From Chitinivibrionales bacterium (GTDB lineage: Bacteria; Fibrobacterota; Chitinivibrionia; Chitinivibrionales; JANQEN01), in NCBI GenBank assembly GCA_028278335.1, contig JANQEN010000033.1:1-59183 (forward strand): a stretch of DNA of 59,183 nt, given 5' to 3'. Positions 30,601 to 38,211 of the stretch are shown here, in pieces. The notes under the pieces were generated by a model that made no database searches, was not told the DNA's origin, and saw only the letters and a list, made by a program, of their open reading frames with translations. The position numbers and the translations under genes are program-made. Within the stretch, counting starts at the first letter, position 1; every line of letters starts with the position of its first letter.

Positions 30601-32095
30601 CGGCTATACCTTTGCTGGTTGGTGGTATACAAATGGTGTGGGTGTTCCAGTTCAGGCTACCGCGAGTTCTATAGTAAGTCTAACTTCAAACCATACGTTA
30701 ACTGCTCAGTGGAATGTTAATCACTATACCCTCACCACTACCGCTACCAATGGGAGCATTACAAAAACGCCAAATGCCTCCTCCTATGCTTATGGAACAA
30801 CAGTGGCTCTTCAGGCAACACCAAATACTGGTTATCACTTTGTGCGATGGGAAGGCTCAATTACTGGTTCTGTCAATCCCCAGAATATTATTATTAATGG
30901 TAATAAATCAGTAACTGCAGTATTTGCACCAAATATGCATGTGGTGACTTTGAACACCAATCCTTCCAATGTGGGGGTAACTACTACCCCCAACGGGTCA
31001 TTTAGTTTTCCCCATGGCAGCACTGAACACATCATAGCCCCAACTGAAGGCTTAGGTGGATATGAATTTTTGGAATGGTCCGCTTCACCATCAGCAAATA
31101 TTCAGTTTAATCATGGTACTGGTATACCGGAACAGAATATTGTCGTTCTTGGACCTGCAACAATAACTGCCAACTATATACTGTCACCGAAACTCATTGC
31201 TCATTGGCCCTGCAATCATTGGGACATGAATCCTATTAAAGTGTTAGATGCTAGTGGAAATGGCCATGATGGTATACCTGCAACATCTGGAGTAGGGGCT
31301 TGGGTAGGTGGTGTAGCTGGTGGTATCGCTAATGAATTTGATGGAGGTTATGTTAAAATTAATGATCATACAGATTTTGACATTATTCCTGCGGTAACAG
31401 TAGCTTCTTGGGTGAAACTTCATCAATTATCCGGAGATCATCAGGTTATTGTTTCTAAATGGTTTGATGAATCAATGAACAATGACCATAGCTACGTATT
31501 AGAATTAAGCCCCGATGGCAAGCCCCAGTTTGTAGTGCGAACAACCAGTGGAACAGGCGTTGTTGTTGCGCCCAATGCTTTAAATTTTTATGACTGGACC
31601 TTTGTTGTAGGAACCTATGATGGCGCGACCTTAAAAATATATGTAAACGGAACCTTAGTAAACTCTGGTTCCTGGTCTGGAGATATAAATGTGAGTACCT
31701 CTTCAATCTATCTTGGAAGCCATTATTCTTTTGGTGATCCAAATCGTTTTTATGGGCGGATGGATGAAACTCGAATATATAATTACAATTTAGAACCAAC
31801 AACTATCCAATCAATGTACAACAATGTAACATCAGGGTGGGTTACTTTGACTCTACCAGATGAAGATACTGAAAAAAAGTTTATGATAAATGGTCTTGTA
31901 CGGTCAACTGCACAGGTACCAACTGTTGCGCAAAATAAGATTGAACTTATTGACAAACCGGTTGGTTGTGTCTTAAGTGTCGGAGATTGGTATGTTAATA
32001 CTGGTTCGGGGGTAGCTTTCTCAAGTTATACGGAAAACCCGACCTTTGTGTATCTTAATCAAGGAGCTGCTTCAATTGAAGCAAACTATATATGA
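24665..32095 (+). CDS. 2476-aa multidomain surface protein (Calx-beta, beta-helix, LamG, InlB repeats)
   Basis: AGGAG at 24651-24655 fixes the start, and a signal-type helix lies at about 12-32. In order: a carbohydrate-binding-like domain (about 40-200); a cadherin-like beta sandwich (about 325-425, ESNTYEIFVT); three Calx-beta domains (about 430-795, marked by VTITDDDTYG and DIVIVDNDKF); a right-handed beta-helix of the polymorphic outer-membrane-protein type (about 800-1270, repeated GGAIY, GGGIF, NNVFFKNRA); another Calx-beta (about 1300-1415); bacterial repeat and LamG (about 1420-1720); three or more InlB/bacterial repeats (about 1725-2100); and a second LamG (about 2180-2390). Two LamG-containing blocks are clearly duplicated. 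It has no catalytic domain. Likely a large adhesin. It lies mid-operon in the Rhs cluster. Confidence 0.88.
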   Translation: MTCIKPEQLKMGKLFTLICLMILYIYSFEKEVKSITEYHSLCGCNETFYTNGFESDQELKFSISTLSEEDAYFGSQKSCLIDHTFPLSRDLFMDVNIANCFMPGRVSRVSFYFKTEKGAEIEFFAKYNTKVFHGNDPTLNPIEMPHVRKVGLPNTWVYFEYYFDFTHFQTGTSPELLDEFSLHVWTNGKKTYIDELVMCTFCEGELNTLPILKEIVVEDALQNVLGTLDPLIYNHSFLVPDNKEKVIIKLTLPDAAATVNYTVKANNTALEFASGLVDRTPEYNIESGHSTKAHIYVQKGDLNECQFNTYNIDLFNKTSEQAILENVELIPYGTGGEPLAAFGEIDGGFWPEKFTGYFCTVPVGTDNVTLIPVPRYPGLKVSINDVPYEFGSESDPVAINTTIQVKVETEDEAESNTYEIFVTDLYASFADDNVVTLEESGSPLILDVVLSKPSPVDNLFVDVTFKERALGSGVAERSVDFTFIDGTLEFDTGEQRKSIEPITPIADPLTEGPEELELVLQQNGNIPVVGKTSETVTITDDDTYGVQFQNNIYYVGEGDLNSNDNGHHYVQIPVVIDEVPQLGSYSVKVKCEVLETGTTAEKNVDFKLTTEELAWSEADNGDIVEEFVYLKLFDDDIAEPNKTIRLNLLPLEGTHIRETNPTDIVIVDNDKFTVSFTEQSMFVEEPPTEINTALVPIQLGPEILATGEGPVIVSVVVAEGTTAEEGADKDFVLNTPTIQWNPGDPLEHNIAVAIHPDAVDSEFEETIVLGIRGVVGGKRTQDNTYTITILDGTEKPVVYVNNTLTSGADNGTSWNDAFRGSDALEKGLDEAEDIAQSQDSKCHIWVAANNPGAPYRPSYGTDRGRTFRMRYNVELYGGFVGNEVHMSQRDYENNKTVLSGDYNNNDGTDFEVTENFSDNCYTVVTYSSLPGSEYSSTLLDGFTISGGYSGLRGNAATQNGGAIYAPECNVNIQNCIIENNYALDDGGGIFHSTEADRTVTCKNCKFLNNRSGRHGGAISCQVEQPNAERQLNVFNCSFENNNVLESDSPHTTFRGGAIYCHGGNLTASSNTFLNNYVASDDMTDLIGGAIALFECLGSYVAQNIFSGNEVRNRPSGLKGQGGALGYSVPDGRNLVSNNVFFKNRAKMGGAIAYFAMDQAEPEVKTINCTFVKNEASDIGGAIFDFVTTEIVNTIAWLNTSPNNRDISCPTGNPVVISYSNIQEQLYPGEGNKSENPIFASYPEEPNSEDLLALANSSPCIDGGTSENAPSVDIQGLSRPMGGGVDMGAHENPNYVASNLFSIQTPFVNDVEGEGNPYTVNVVVERPFFEQDVTVNFTVAGSATYGSDFTITEPAGFSFPNGQLVFSPGETNKTIQYTVADDGVPESTEDMGISLVSIEPALYTVIDELRKQYIHTINDASVIHTVTMQVNPSNVGVTTTPSGSFQCESGGTRSIATPASGFGGYTFSHWVASPTENIQFTSGTNVAQQDLIVNGDATITAEYTLSPKLIAHWPCNDDPTQLLDASGNGHHGTLSPSGVAVVNDGVSGDWADEFTSGGSVTIADHDDFKMVSEITLAAWVKLAEITNDHQALISKWYDQGAYDPSYILELSPEGKPQLLLRNSSETIGAVVAPNALPLNQWAFVVGTYDGTTVKIYVNGSLVNSAAFSGAINVNSFPVYLGSHKPWEDPDSFKGRMDEAKVYNNALDAATIQSLYDAVFYTVTVSAEANGSVSPSGEQRVIGGQQLPVLATPNPGYEFTDWYLTPNLTVVSGDETGVFTVAGEGSVLANFHAKTLSVTFDANGGSTPNPTAKSVTFGEIYGTLASTSRTGYTFAGWWYTNGVGVPVQVTASSIVELTSNHTLTAQWNINSYTVNVSSSGNGVVTPSGDQTINHGGILSVAATPNAGYEFTDWNLTPNITYVSGNETAEFTVIGEGSILANFHAKTLNITFDANGGSIPSPTSKSVTFGEIYGTLASTSRTGYTFAGWWYTNGVGVPVQATASSIVSLTSNHTLTAQWNVNHYTLTTTATNGSITKTPNASSYAYGTTVALQATPNTGYHFVRWEGSITGSVNPQNIIINGNKSVTAVFAPNMHVVTLNTNPSNVGVTTTPNGSFSFPHGSTEHIIAPTEGLGGYEFLEWSASPSANIQFNHGTGIPEQNIVVLGPATITANYILSPKLIAHWPCNHWDMNPIKVLDASGNGHDGIPATSGVGAWVGGVAGGIANEFDGGYVKINDHTDFDIIPAVTVASWVKLHQLSGDHQVIVSKWFDESMNNDHSYVLELSPDGKPQFVVRTTSGTGVVVAPNALNFYDWTFVVGTYDGATLKIYVNGTLVNSGSWSGDINVSTSSIYLGSHYSFGDPNRFYGRMDETRIYNYNLEPTTIQSMYNNVTSGWVTLTLPDEDTEKKFMINGLVRSTAQVPTVAQNKIELIDKPVGCVLSVGDWYVNTGSGVAFSSYTENPTFVYLNQGAASIEANYI

Positions 32096-32314
32096 CTGCC
32101 ATCACAATAATCTTGGTAGTTTGCCAAGACAGAAACTAACGAATTGGAATAGAAAAACAGAAAATAATAATCTCTGATTGATAAAAATAACGTGGAAGAA
32201 AACATATGGCTAATTGTAAGGCATCATCTATCTGCAGGGTATTATTACCCCATGGCATTTTAATGCAGGAAAACTTAGATATGACAATTACTAAATTAAT
32301 GGGGAGGGCTTTCT

Positions 32315-34804
32315 ATGCATTCCTATAAAGAGATGTTGAAATTAGTGTTGTACATAAGTATGTTAGTACTCTTTGTGTCAAGCGCACATGGCTTTGACCG
32401 ATCCACTGACTCCCTTGCTCTTATTGCTTTGTACGATAATACCAATGGTGACAATTGGAACAGGAATTATAATTGGAAAACAAGTTCTACAATTGATACA
32501 TGGTATGGCGTAACTGTGGTGGATGATCGAGTAACTAAGCTTGATTTAGATAATAGAAATATAACCGGTGTATTGCCGCCTGAAATAGGAAATTTTGATC
32601 AATTACAATACATCAACTTTCGTGATAATAATATTTCTGGTGCTCTTCCCGATGAATTGGGGAACCTATCTAATTTAACCATTCTCTACATTTCAAGAAA
32701 TGAGATTACCGCACTTCACAATACATTTGGTGGAATGACAAGTTTAGAAAAACTTGATATTTGTTTCAATAATATTTCAGGGCCTCTTCCGGAATCTTTA
32801 GGAAATTGCACAAATTTATGGTATTGCTTTATGAATTCGAATCAATTTACCGGAGTTATTCCATCATCCTTTGCTAATCTTTCTGGACTTATAAATTTTG
32901 GTCTTAAAGTTAACCAGTTATCAGGAGAGGTACCTTCCTTTTTTGGAAACTTCTCAAATTTAGAAGTATTTGAAATACGCGAAAATAATTTTACAGATAT
33001 AGGAAATGGGTTAGTAAATCTAACCACTTTAGTTTACCTTGGCCTTGATCACAATAAATTCTGCAACCTTACACCAGCCTTAGAAGCATGGGCAGATACC
33101 TATGATCCAGATTGGGCTAGCACTCAAGTGTGTAACCAACAACGTCCAGACTTGACCATTATCAACCAAAAAGATGGAAGCTCTTTGCAGGTACTTGAGA
33201 TTACTCCTCAGGGTAACCTGACCACCACAGTGGTCACAAAGACCGGATCAATAAGTGCCATTGAGGATGGTGCCTTAACCATTGAAAAAGTGCCTAACAC
33301 AGCAACGCTTTCTGCATCAACAAACAAAATACAACTAGAGGGCTTCGTTATGGAGGACAATATCTCCGATCCAGCAGATGGAGACCTCTCCATTGATAAT
33401 AGAGCAATTGCTGCTCAGGTCCCACAAGCCACCCTTAACCCTAGCTCTGGCCTGAGTATAACTGGCGCCCTTGATAGTAGAGATGAGGAGCTGGTTTTTG
33501 CTGTTGCCTATGTAGACAACTCAGTATACGAACAGGGTATGAATGATCCTGCACTTACATACAAATACACCAACTTTGGTAGTGATGGTAAGTCCTTTGC
33601 AGATAACTCCTTTCACTACTATATAAAAGACCACCTTGGCTCAACCCGCCGGGTTGTCACCGAGGCCTTTGAAGATGTAGAGGTGCTTGCCTACAAAGCC
33701 TATGGCGAGCAGATTACCTTAAAAACATCCTCCGATGAAGAAACCAGAGACAACTTTACAGGAAAAGAGCTGGACAAAGAGGGTAAATACTCCAATGTTG
33801 AGGTAAACCTTGAGATTCTTGGATTAACTGGCTCGGATCTTACCTTTACTATTAATTTTAATGATAATAAAAAGTATGAAATCAAACCGGAACTCTCTCG
33901 CATTGATGATGACGTCACAGCAAAATTCTCCTTTGTCCTCTCTGAGGAGAGGAGTATATTAAGTATAGGACTTACAGTCCCTGATAACAACCCGGCAATT
34001 GATTACACAGAAACCTTTACTGATGAAGTTATAGAACCAGGATCAGATATAGTGGTAGCCCTTTCAGAAACAGCTCAAAATCTTAATGACGGTACCCCTG
34101 CGCAGGGCTTTGATCTTGATAAAGAGGAGGATGCCTATGTAGGTATGGGGTTGAATTATTTTGGGTCGAGGTACTATGATGCGGATATAGGTAGATGGAT
34201 TAGCACTGATCCACAAGAGCAGTTCGATGATTTCTATTCGTATACTGGTGGGAATCCTATTATCATGGTGGATCCAGATGGGGAAGCTGCAAATATTGTG
34301 ATTGGTGCAGCTTCAAGTGTTGCAATTGGTTGGGGTATAGCAAAATTAACTGGGCAGGAGTATGGTTGGGGAGACGCGGCAATTGATGCTGCTACAGGAG
34401 CAGCTTGTGTAGGTATATTCAGTAAAGCAAGACAGTTATATCGAATCAGTAAATTAACTAAGATGTCAAAAGGTGCTGGAATGACATTAAAGCATGCAGG
34501 TAAAAGAAAGATTCAATATGTTGGTGAAAAAGGTGCAAAGTTAACCATTAAGAAATTTCGAAATGTTCTAAGCCCAAAAGGCAACTTGAATAAGACGGGA
34601 AGTTGGATACAAAGAGCACAGCTCCAAGTAACAGAAGGAACTAAGAGTGCTGCCAGGCAGTTTGCAGATCCCTTTTCTGGTAAGGTTGGTGGATTAAAAT
34701 CTGCTGCAGGTCATATACCGTTAGAAGCGACGATCAGTGAGGCTGTAGGGATCGGTGCTGCGCAGGGTACAACAAATAGAGTAGTTGACAAAGTGACGGA
34801 TTAA
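32315..34804 (+). CDS. LRR-Rhs core fusion with variable C-terminal toxin candidate
   Basis: 829 residues. GGGGAGGG precedes the ATG; a signal peptide ends near AHG (about 26). Residues 30-265 are plant-type leucine-rich repeats (ITGVLPPEIGNF, ISGALPDELGNL, ISGPLPESLGNC, FTGVIPSSFANL). A linker follows, then Rhs core motifs: DHLGSTRR (439), FTGKELD (481), YFGSRYYDADIGRW (615) and DPDGE (653). An extra beta-rich block of about 120 residues separates FTGKE from RYYD, where canonical proteins have only a few residues. Residues 657-829 are the variable tip: a small-residue stretch (VIGAASSVAIGWGIAKL), then a basic domain (KHAGKRKIQYV... KLTIKKFRNVL). The tip is not recognised; its position argues for a toxin. 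The candidate immunity gene begins 7 bases later. Confidence 0.85.
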   Translation: MHSYKEMLKLVLYISMLVLFVSSAHGFDRSTDSLALIALYDNTNGDNWNRNYNWKTSSTIDTWYGVTVVDDRVTKLDLDNRNITGVLPPEIGNFDQLQYINFRDNNISGALPDELGNLSNLTILYISRNEITALHNTFGGMTSLEKLDICFNNISGPLPESLGNCTNLWYCFMNSNQFTGVIPSSFANLSGLINFGLKVNQLSGEVPSFFGNFSNLEVFEIRENNFTDIGNGLVNLTTLVYLGLDHNKFCNLTPALEAWADTYDPDWASTQVCNQQRPDLTIINQKDGSSLQVLEITPQGNLTTTVVTKTGSISAIEDGALTIEKVPNTATLSASTNKIQLEGFVMEDNISDPADGDLSIDNRAIAAQVPQATLNPSSGLSITGALDSRDEELVFAVAYVDNSVYEQGMNDPALTYKYTNFGSDGKSFADNSFHYYIKDHLGSTRRVVTEAFEDVEVLAYKAYGEQITLKTSSDEETRDNFTGKELDKEGKYSNVEVNLEILGLTGSDLTFTINFNDNKKYEIKPELSRIDDDVTAKFSFVLSEERSILSIGLTVPDNNPAIDYTETFTDEVIEPGSDIVVALSETAQNLNDGTPAQGFDLDKEEDAYVGMGLNYFGSRYYDADIGRWISTDPQEQFDDFYSYTGGNPIIMVDPDGEAANIVIGAASSVAIGWGIAKLTGQEYGWGDAAIDAATGAACVGIFSKARQLYRISKLTKMSKGAGMTLKHAGKRKIQYVGEKGAKLTIKKFRNVLSPKGNLNKTGSWIQRAQLQVTEGTKSAARQFADPFSGKVGGLKSAAGHIPLEATISEAVGIGAAQGTTNRVVDKVTD

Positions 34805-34811
34805 AAAATAG

Positions 34812-35189
34812 ATGGAATTTCTGAAGTATCCAATTATTGCTTTCTCAGAAAGTGGATTTAATCTCGCAGCTTGCACTGAAGAAGAATTCACAGAAGTTGG
34901 CCATGATGATAACCTGGAGTTATGGAAGAATATTAAGATACTGGACTCAGATGGAAATCTTTTTAATGCTAACCGTGTCTACATAAGATATCCACGAAAT
35001 CCCATTGCCAAATTCTTCTTTAGGGTTATGAATCATGCATTCTATGTTGGCATAGATCTATCAAAGGCTCAGAAAATAGACATCGAATCTGCAAAGAGAA
35101 TCGTAAGGAAGGAATTCGGTTCTTATGTAAATGAAGATCGAATCAACCAAATCTCAACAATTAGTGAGTTGGTAGAGGTTTGTCAATAA
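34812..35189 (+). CDS. Candidate immunity protein for the Rhs tip
   Basis: 125 residues, soluble and acidic in its first half (AACTEEEFTEVGHDDNLELWKNIKIL), with a DGNLFNANRVYIR strand. No membrane segment and no family I recognise. It immediately follows the toxin-tip gene on the same strand, the canonical place for an Rhs immunity gene. The mobile element starts directly after it. Function is inferred from position only. Confidence 0.6.
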   Translation: MEFLKYPIIAFSESGFNLAACTEEEFTEVGHDDNLELWKNIKILDSDGNLFNANRVYIRYPRNPIAKFFFRVMNHAFYVGIDLSKAQKIDIESAKRIVRKEFGSYVNEDRINQISTISELVEVCQ

Positions 35190-35215
35190 GCAACGTTGAG
35201 TTGAGTTTTATCTTC

Positions 35216-36247
35216 TCACCACCTTTTCCACCCCTTCCTATCCTTCCTCGCAAAAAGCTCGATCTTTTTTACCCTAGGGTAAGCCTTTTCAATAACCTTG
35301 TGAATGTCATCGGGTTTCTCGGAATGCTTTCTTCTTTTTGATCCAATGACACTATCGGGACGGTGCTTCGGTTCTGGGCATGGCATCTTCCCTCGTACTC
35401 CAATCAAAATGTACTCGTGCCTCGACCTTGCCCAGTATCCCATCCCTAATTGATTCTTTACCCACACCATACTTGACCGATAGGTGAAACCCCACTCACT
35501 CATGACATAGAGCCCTTCTTGAAGTTTTGGACTCGTGACCCACAAGTACAGTACTGCATCCCTCGTGCAAATATCCTTCACTGGAAGCTGTGCGATATCC
35601 TTGGTTGTCATCGTCCCATAATGATTCTCAATAGCTCGATTCTCAGAGTTACTATGATCGTACTGCCATGGTGGATCGGCAAGAATGACAGAGAACTTTC
35701 CCAGTGACTTTTTCATCGGTGCATAGGTCTTGCTTTCTTCCTCCAGTGCCTTGAGTCGTGCCTTCTTTCTCTTGCTGGTGGTCTCAGCTTGAACATGGCT
35801 GGTAATCTTTCTGAGCACTTCTTTCCCAGTGGGATTTAATCGCTCTGCTATCTGCTTGACCTCGATCCCTGTAATTTTTCCACCGTTCACATAATCTACT
35901 GTTTGAGACCATATCCCTTGCTGGATAGCTTTGGGGAATGGTGCCAGTGGGCGAAGCTGTTGTTCATTCGATGGCATCGGTATTTTTTTATCTTTCGCAT
36001 GAAGCTCTGCAAGGTTGTCATAGGTCTGTGCTGCATTGACAAGTTGGTAAGCATGGGAGCGTGACAACTCCCAACGCTTTGCGACATATTCAGCAAAAGT
36101 GCCGTACTTTGCTCTATAAAGTTTCTTCTGCTTTATGGCAGTAAGGGCAGCACCGAGTTGATAGAAGTACTTCAGGTTCCTCTCTATCAAACCTTCAAGC
36201 TGCTTCAGCTCAGACTTTTCTGTTCTTGATAATGCAATTTGTTTCAT
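35216..36247 (-). CDS. MT-A70-family DNA adenine methyltransferase
   Basis: 343 residues. The catalytic DPPW motif is at 191-194 within FSVILADPPWQYDHSN, followed by LYLWVTSPKLQEGL and SSMVWVKNQLGMGYWARSRHEYILIGVRGK, all typical of the MT-A70 group that methylates adenine N6. The N-terminal 150 residues are a helical region (FAEYVAKRWELSRSHAYQLVNAAQ) resembling ParB/KorB-like or DUF3102-type DNA-binding helices, so the enzyme may bring its own targeting domain. No restriction partner is nearby. Such orphan methylases are common on phages and mobile elements. It converges on the Rhs immunity gene with a 26-base gap. Confidence 0.9.
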   Translation of the reverse strand: MKQIALSRTEKSELKQLEGLIERNLKYFYQLGAALTAIKQKKLYRAKYGTFAEYVAKRWELSRSHAYQLVNAAQTYDNLAELHAKDKKIPMPSNEQQLRPLAPFPKAIQQGIWSQTVDYVNGGKITGIEVKQIAERLNPTGKEVLRKITSHVQAETTSKRKKARLKALEEESKTYAPMKKSLGKFSVILADPPWQYDHSNSENRAIENHYGTMTTKDIAQLPVKDICTRDAVLYLWVTSPKLQEGLYVMSEWGFTYRSSMVWVKNQLGMGYWARSRHEYILIGVRGKMPCPEPKHRPDSVIGSKRRKHSEKPDDIHKVIEKAYPRVKKIELFARKDRKGWKRW

Positions 36248-36296
36248 AACTCAATGATACCATAGGTTCATCGTTTTGTCTTCTATAGCGGACATT

Positions 36297-36941
36297 TTAT
36301 GCAGCCTTGAGAAGCCCCTTCACTTTGAGCACCGTGTTCACTGAGATATCATGAATCTTAGAAATCTTCCTGATACTCAGCCCTGCTTCAATGTCATCTT
36401 TCACAGGTCGGTACTTTTTCAAAAATTTATCATCCTTCTCTGAACTTCCCTTCGGTCGTCCCAAAGTTTTTCCTTGTCTTTTAGCTCTTTCTAAACCAGA
36501 CCGAACACGAGTAATCAAGGTCTCTCTTTCAATCTTTGCAAATTGCATCAGGATAGCCAACATGAAATCCACCATCGCTGACCTGTTCCCGTCATCATCA
36601 AGAGTGACAAGATTGAGTGTCTGAATATGAACAGAGATTCCCTTCTCGCTCAATTCCTCGATCATCTTTTGGACTTCAAAAGGAGACCTTCCAAGTCGGC
36701 TGACTTCAGAGATAACCAGTGCATCATAAGCATTTTCCTCGGTTAGTTTGAGTAGCTTTTGAATCCCTGGGCGTAGCTCATTCTTCTTGGCTCCAGATAT
36801 TTTCTCGCTGATTACTTTAACAACCTCAAGGCTTTTGTTCTCACAGTAAGATTTCAGGTCATCAATTTGCCTCTGGTAATCTTGTCGATCATCTTTTGAA
36901 GACACCCTCACAAATATCACTGCCCGTTTTCCTGCCATCAT
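36297..36941 (-). CDS. Serine recombinase (resolvase/invertase family)
   Basis: 214 residues. The catalytic serine is S14 or S15 in VIFVRVSSKDDRQDYQRQ. The ISEVSRLGRSPFEVQKMI and AKIERETLITRVRSGLERAKRQGKTLGRP stretches are the typical active-site region and E helix. The C-terminal DIEAGLSIRKISKIHDISVNTVLKVKGL is the helix-turn-helix that binds the crossover site. At this length it is a small resolvase/invertase, not a large integrase. A G-rich ribosome-binding site precedes two adjacent ATG codons; either could be used. It lies 50 bases upstream of the methylase on the same strand. Confidence 0.92.
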   Translation of the reverse strand: MMAGKRAVIFVRVSSKDDRQDYQRQIDDLKSYCENKSLEVVKVISEKISGAKKNELRPGIQKLLKLTEENAYDALVISEVSRLGRSPFEVQKMIEELSEKGISVHIQTLNLVTLDDDGNRSAMVDFMLAILMQFAKIERETLITRVRSGLERAKRQGKTLGRPKGSSEKDDKFLKKYRPVKDDIEAGLSIRKISKIHDISVNTVLKVKGLLKAA

Positions 36942-37116
36942 AACCCCCTCGGTAAAACGTTAATGGGTCATCAGGTGTCTCAATTAAATCAAGTGTATTC
37001 CTTGCGGTAGTTTTCCTTCAAAAGTGCCCTCGATTCTGAGCGATTCGGGGCACTTATTCTCACTACCTTTTTTTTGAGACACCTTTAGCGGATTATAGCG
37101 GACATTTGAAAATTTG

Positions 37117-38211
37117 TCAACCATCATCTTCTTCCGTGAAAAGATTCCAGTTTAACTTGTAGAGTCTGGGTACTTTCATGTCCCTATTCTGTTCCCCTGG
37201 AATCACAACACCAGTCTCCTTCAGCCGTCTCATAAACTGGTAGTCCTGTACCACATTGGTCGATAGGTAACCTTGTTCCACAAGATTTTCTACGTGCATC
37301 AAGCGAATTGGGGTCATCTTCCGACCAATTTTCACGATAATCTTACCTAAGAGCTTGATTTTCCAATTGTTGTCTTTTCGTCCCCAGGGTAAATCACTAT
37401 CAGAGAGGACTTCACGCCAAGATGAGATAACCTTGTCCACCATGGGTGAAAGCAAGTCTCTAATTTCTTCTGCATCCATTCTGATTAGGTTGTCTCTGGG
37501 GAATAAATCTGGATGGGTTTTTCTCATGAATATGTGCTCATAGCGAATAACATCCTTGTCCTTCAGGTACATTCGAGCGGTCTTGGTTCCATAGGTTCCA
37601 TCCCTCTTTTGAATCTGTGCATAGATACCCCTCAATTGTTGGTCGGGAAAAGGGGAGCACACAAAATGGTTTGCCATGAAACCTCTGTGAAGATTCAGAA
37701 TCTCATCAGGGGCATCAGGAGAATAGAGGTCTTGAGCTACCTCCAGCTTGAAGAGCTTGCAGTATGTTTCACCATAGCCCAGTTGAATATCAAATGCATC
37801 TTTAAGGAGGCGTTCAAAGAGCATTTCAAGATTGAATCTTTCATCACTAAAATTCTCATAGATATGCTTTGGTAATACTTCAAGGTCGAAATTATTGAGT
37901 CCTTCTGAATGGATATAGTTTTCCCGTTCACCATATCCTCTTCTTCCCTCATAGAGTCCCTTCCTTGAAAGCTCTTGAGCAACTTTCCTAATAGGATTCC
38001 ATTCAATGAAAAGGGTGTTATCACTGGTCTTGTAATAATACTGGCAATCATCGTCTTTCCATGCGACACCTTGGTGACTCATTTGACCATTAATGCCCAG
38101 TAATTTTTTCAGTTGATAATGAATGAACTGCACTTGAGCTTGTGGAACATACTCATAGGTTCCAACGTACATCTTTACCCGATCGGGTAGAGTATATAGG
38201 TTCAGCATCAT
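37117..38211 (-). CDS. Uncharacterised element protein, possibly a rolling-circle Rep
   Basis: 364 residues, soluble. Segments such as TLFIEWNPIRKVAQELSRKG, TYCKLFKLEVAQDLY and TARMYLKDKDVIRYEHIFMRK loosely recall the Rep_trans / filamentous-phage gene II initiators, where a substrate-binding strand (xxRxDxxxD) and an RxE/RYE motif recur. Here the corresponding KLEVAQDLY lacks one acidic residue, so the match is weak. AAAGGA is 3 bases from the first ATG and 6 from the second (38208), so the second may be the real start. It faces away from the ATPase gene across a palindrome-bearing intergenic region, as replication genes often do. Confidence 0.7.
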   Translation of the reverse strand: MMLNLYTLPDRVKMYVGTYEYVPQAQVQFIHYQLKKLLGINGQMSHQGVAWKDDDCQYYYKTSDNTLFIEWNPIRKVAQELSRKGLYEGRRGYGERENYIHSEGLNNFDLEVLPKHIYENFSDERFNLEMLFERLLKDAFDIQLGYGETYCKLFKLEVAQDLYSPDAPDEILNLHRGFMANHFVCSPFPDQQLRGIYAQIQKRDGTYGTKTARMYLKDKDVIRYEHIFMRKTHPDLFPRDNLIRMDAEEIRDLLSPMVDKVISSWREVLSDSDLPWGRKDNNWKIKLLGKIIVKIGRKMTPIRLMHVENLVEQGYLSTNVVQDYQFMRRLKETGVVIPGEQNRDMKVPRLYKLNWNLFTEEDDG

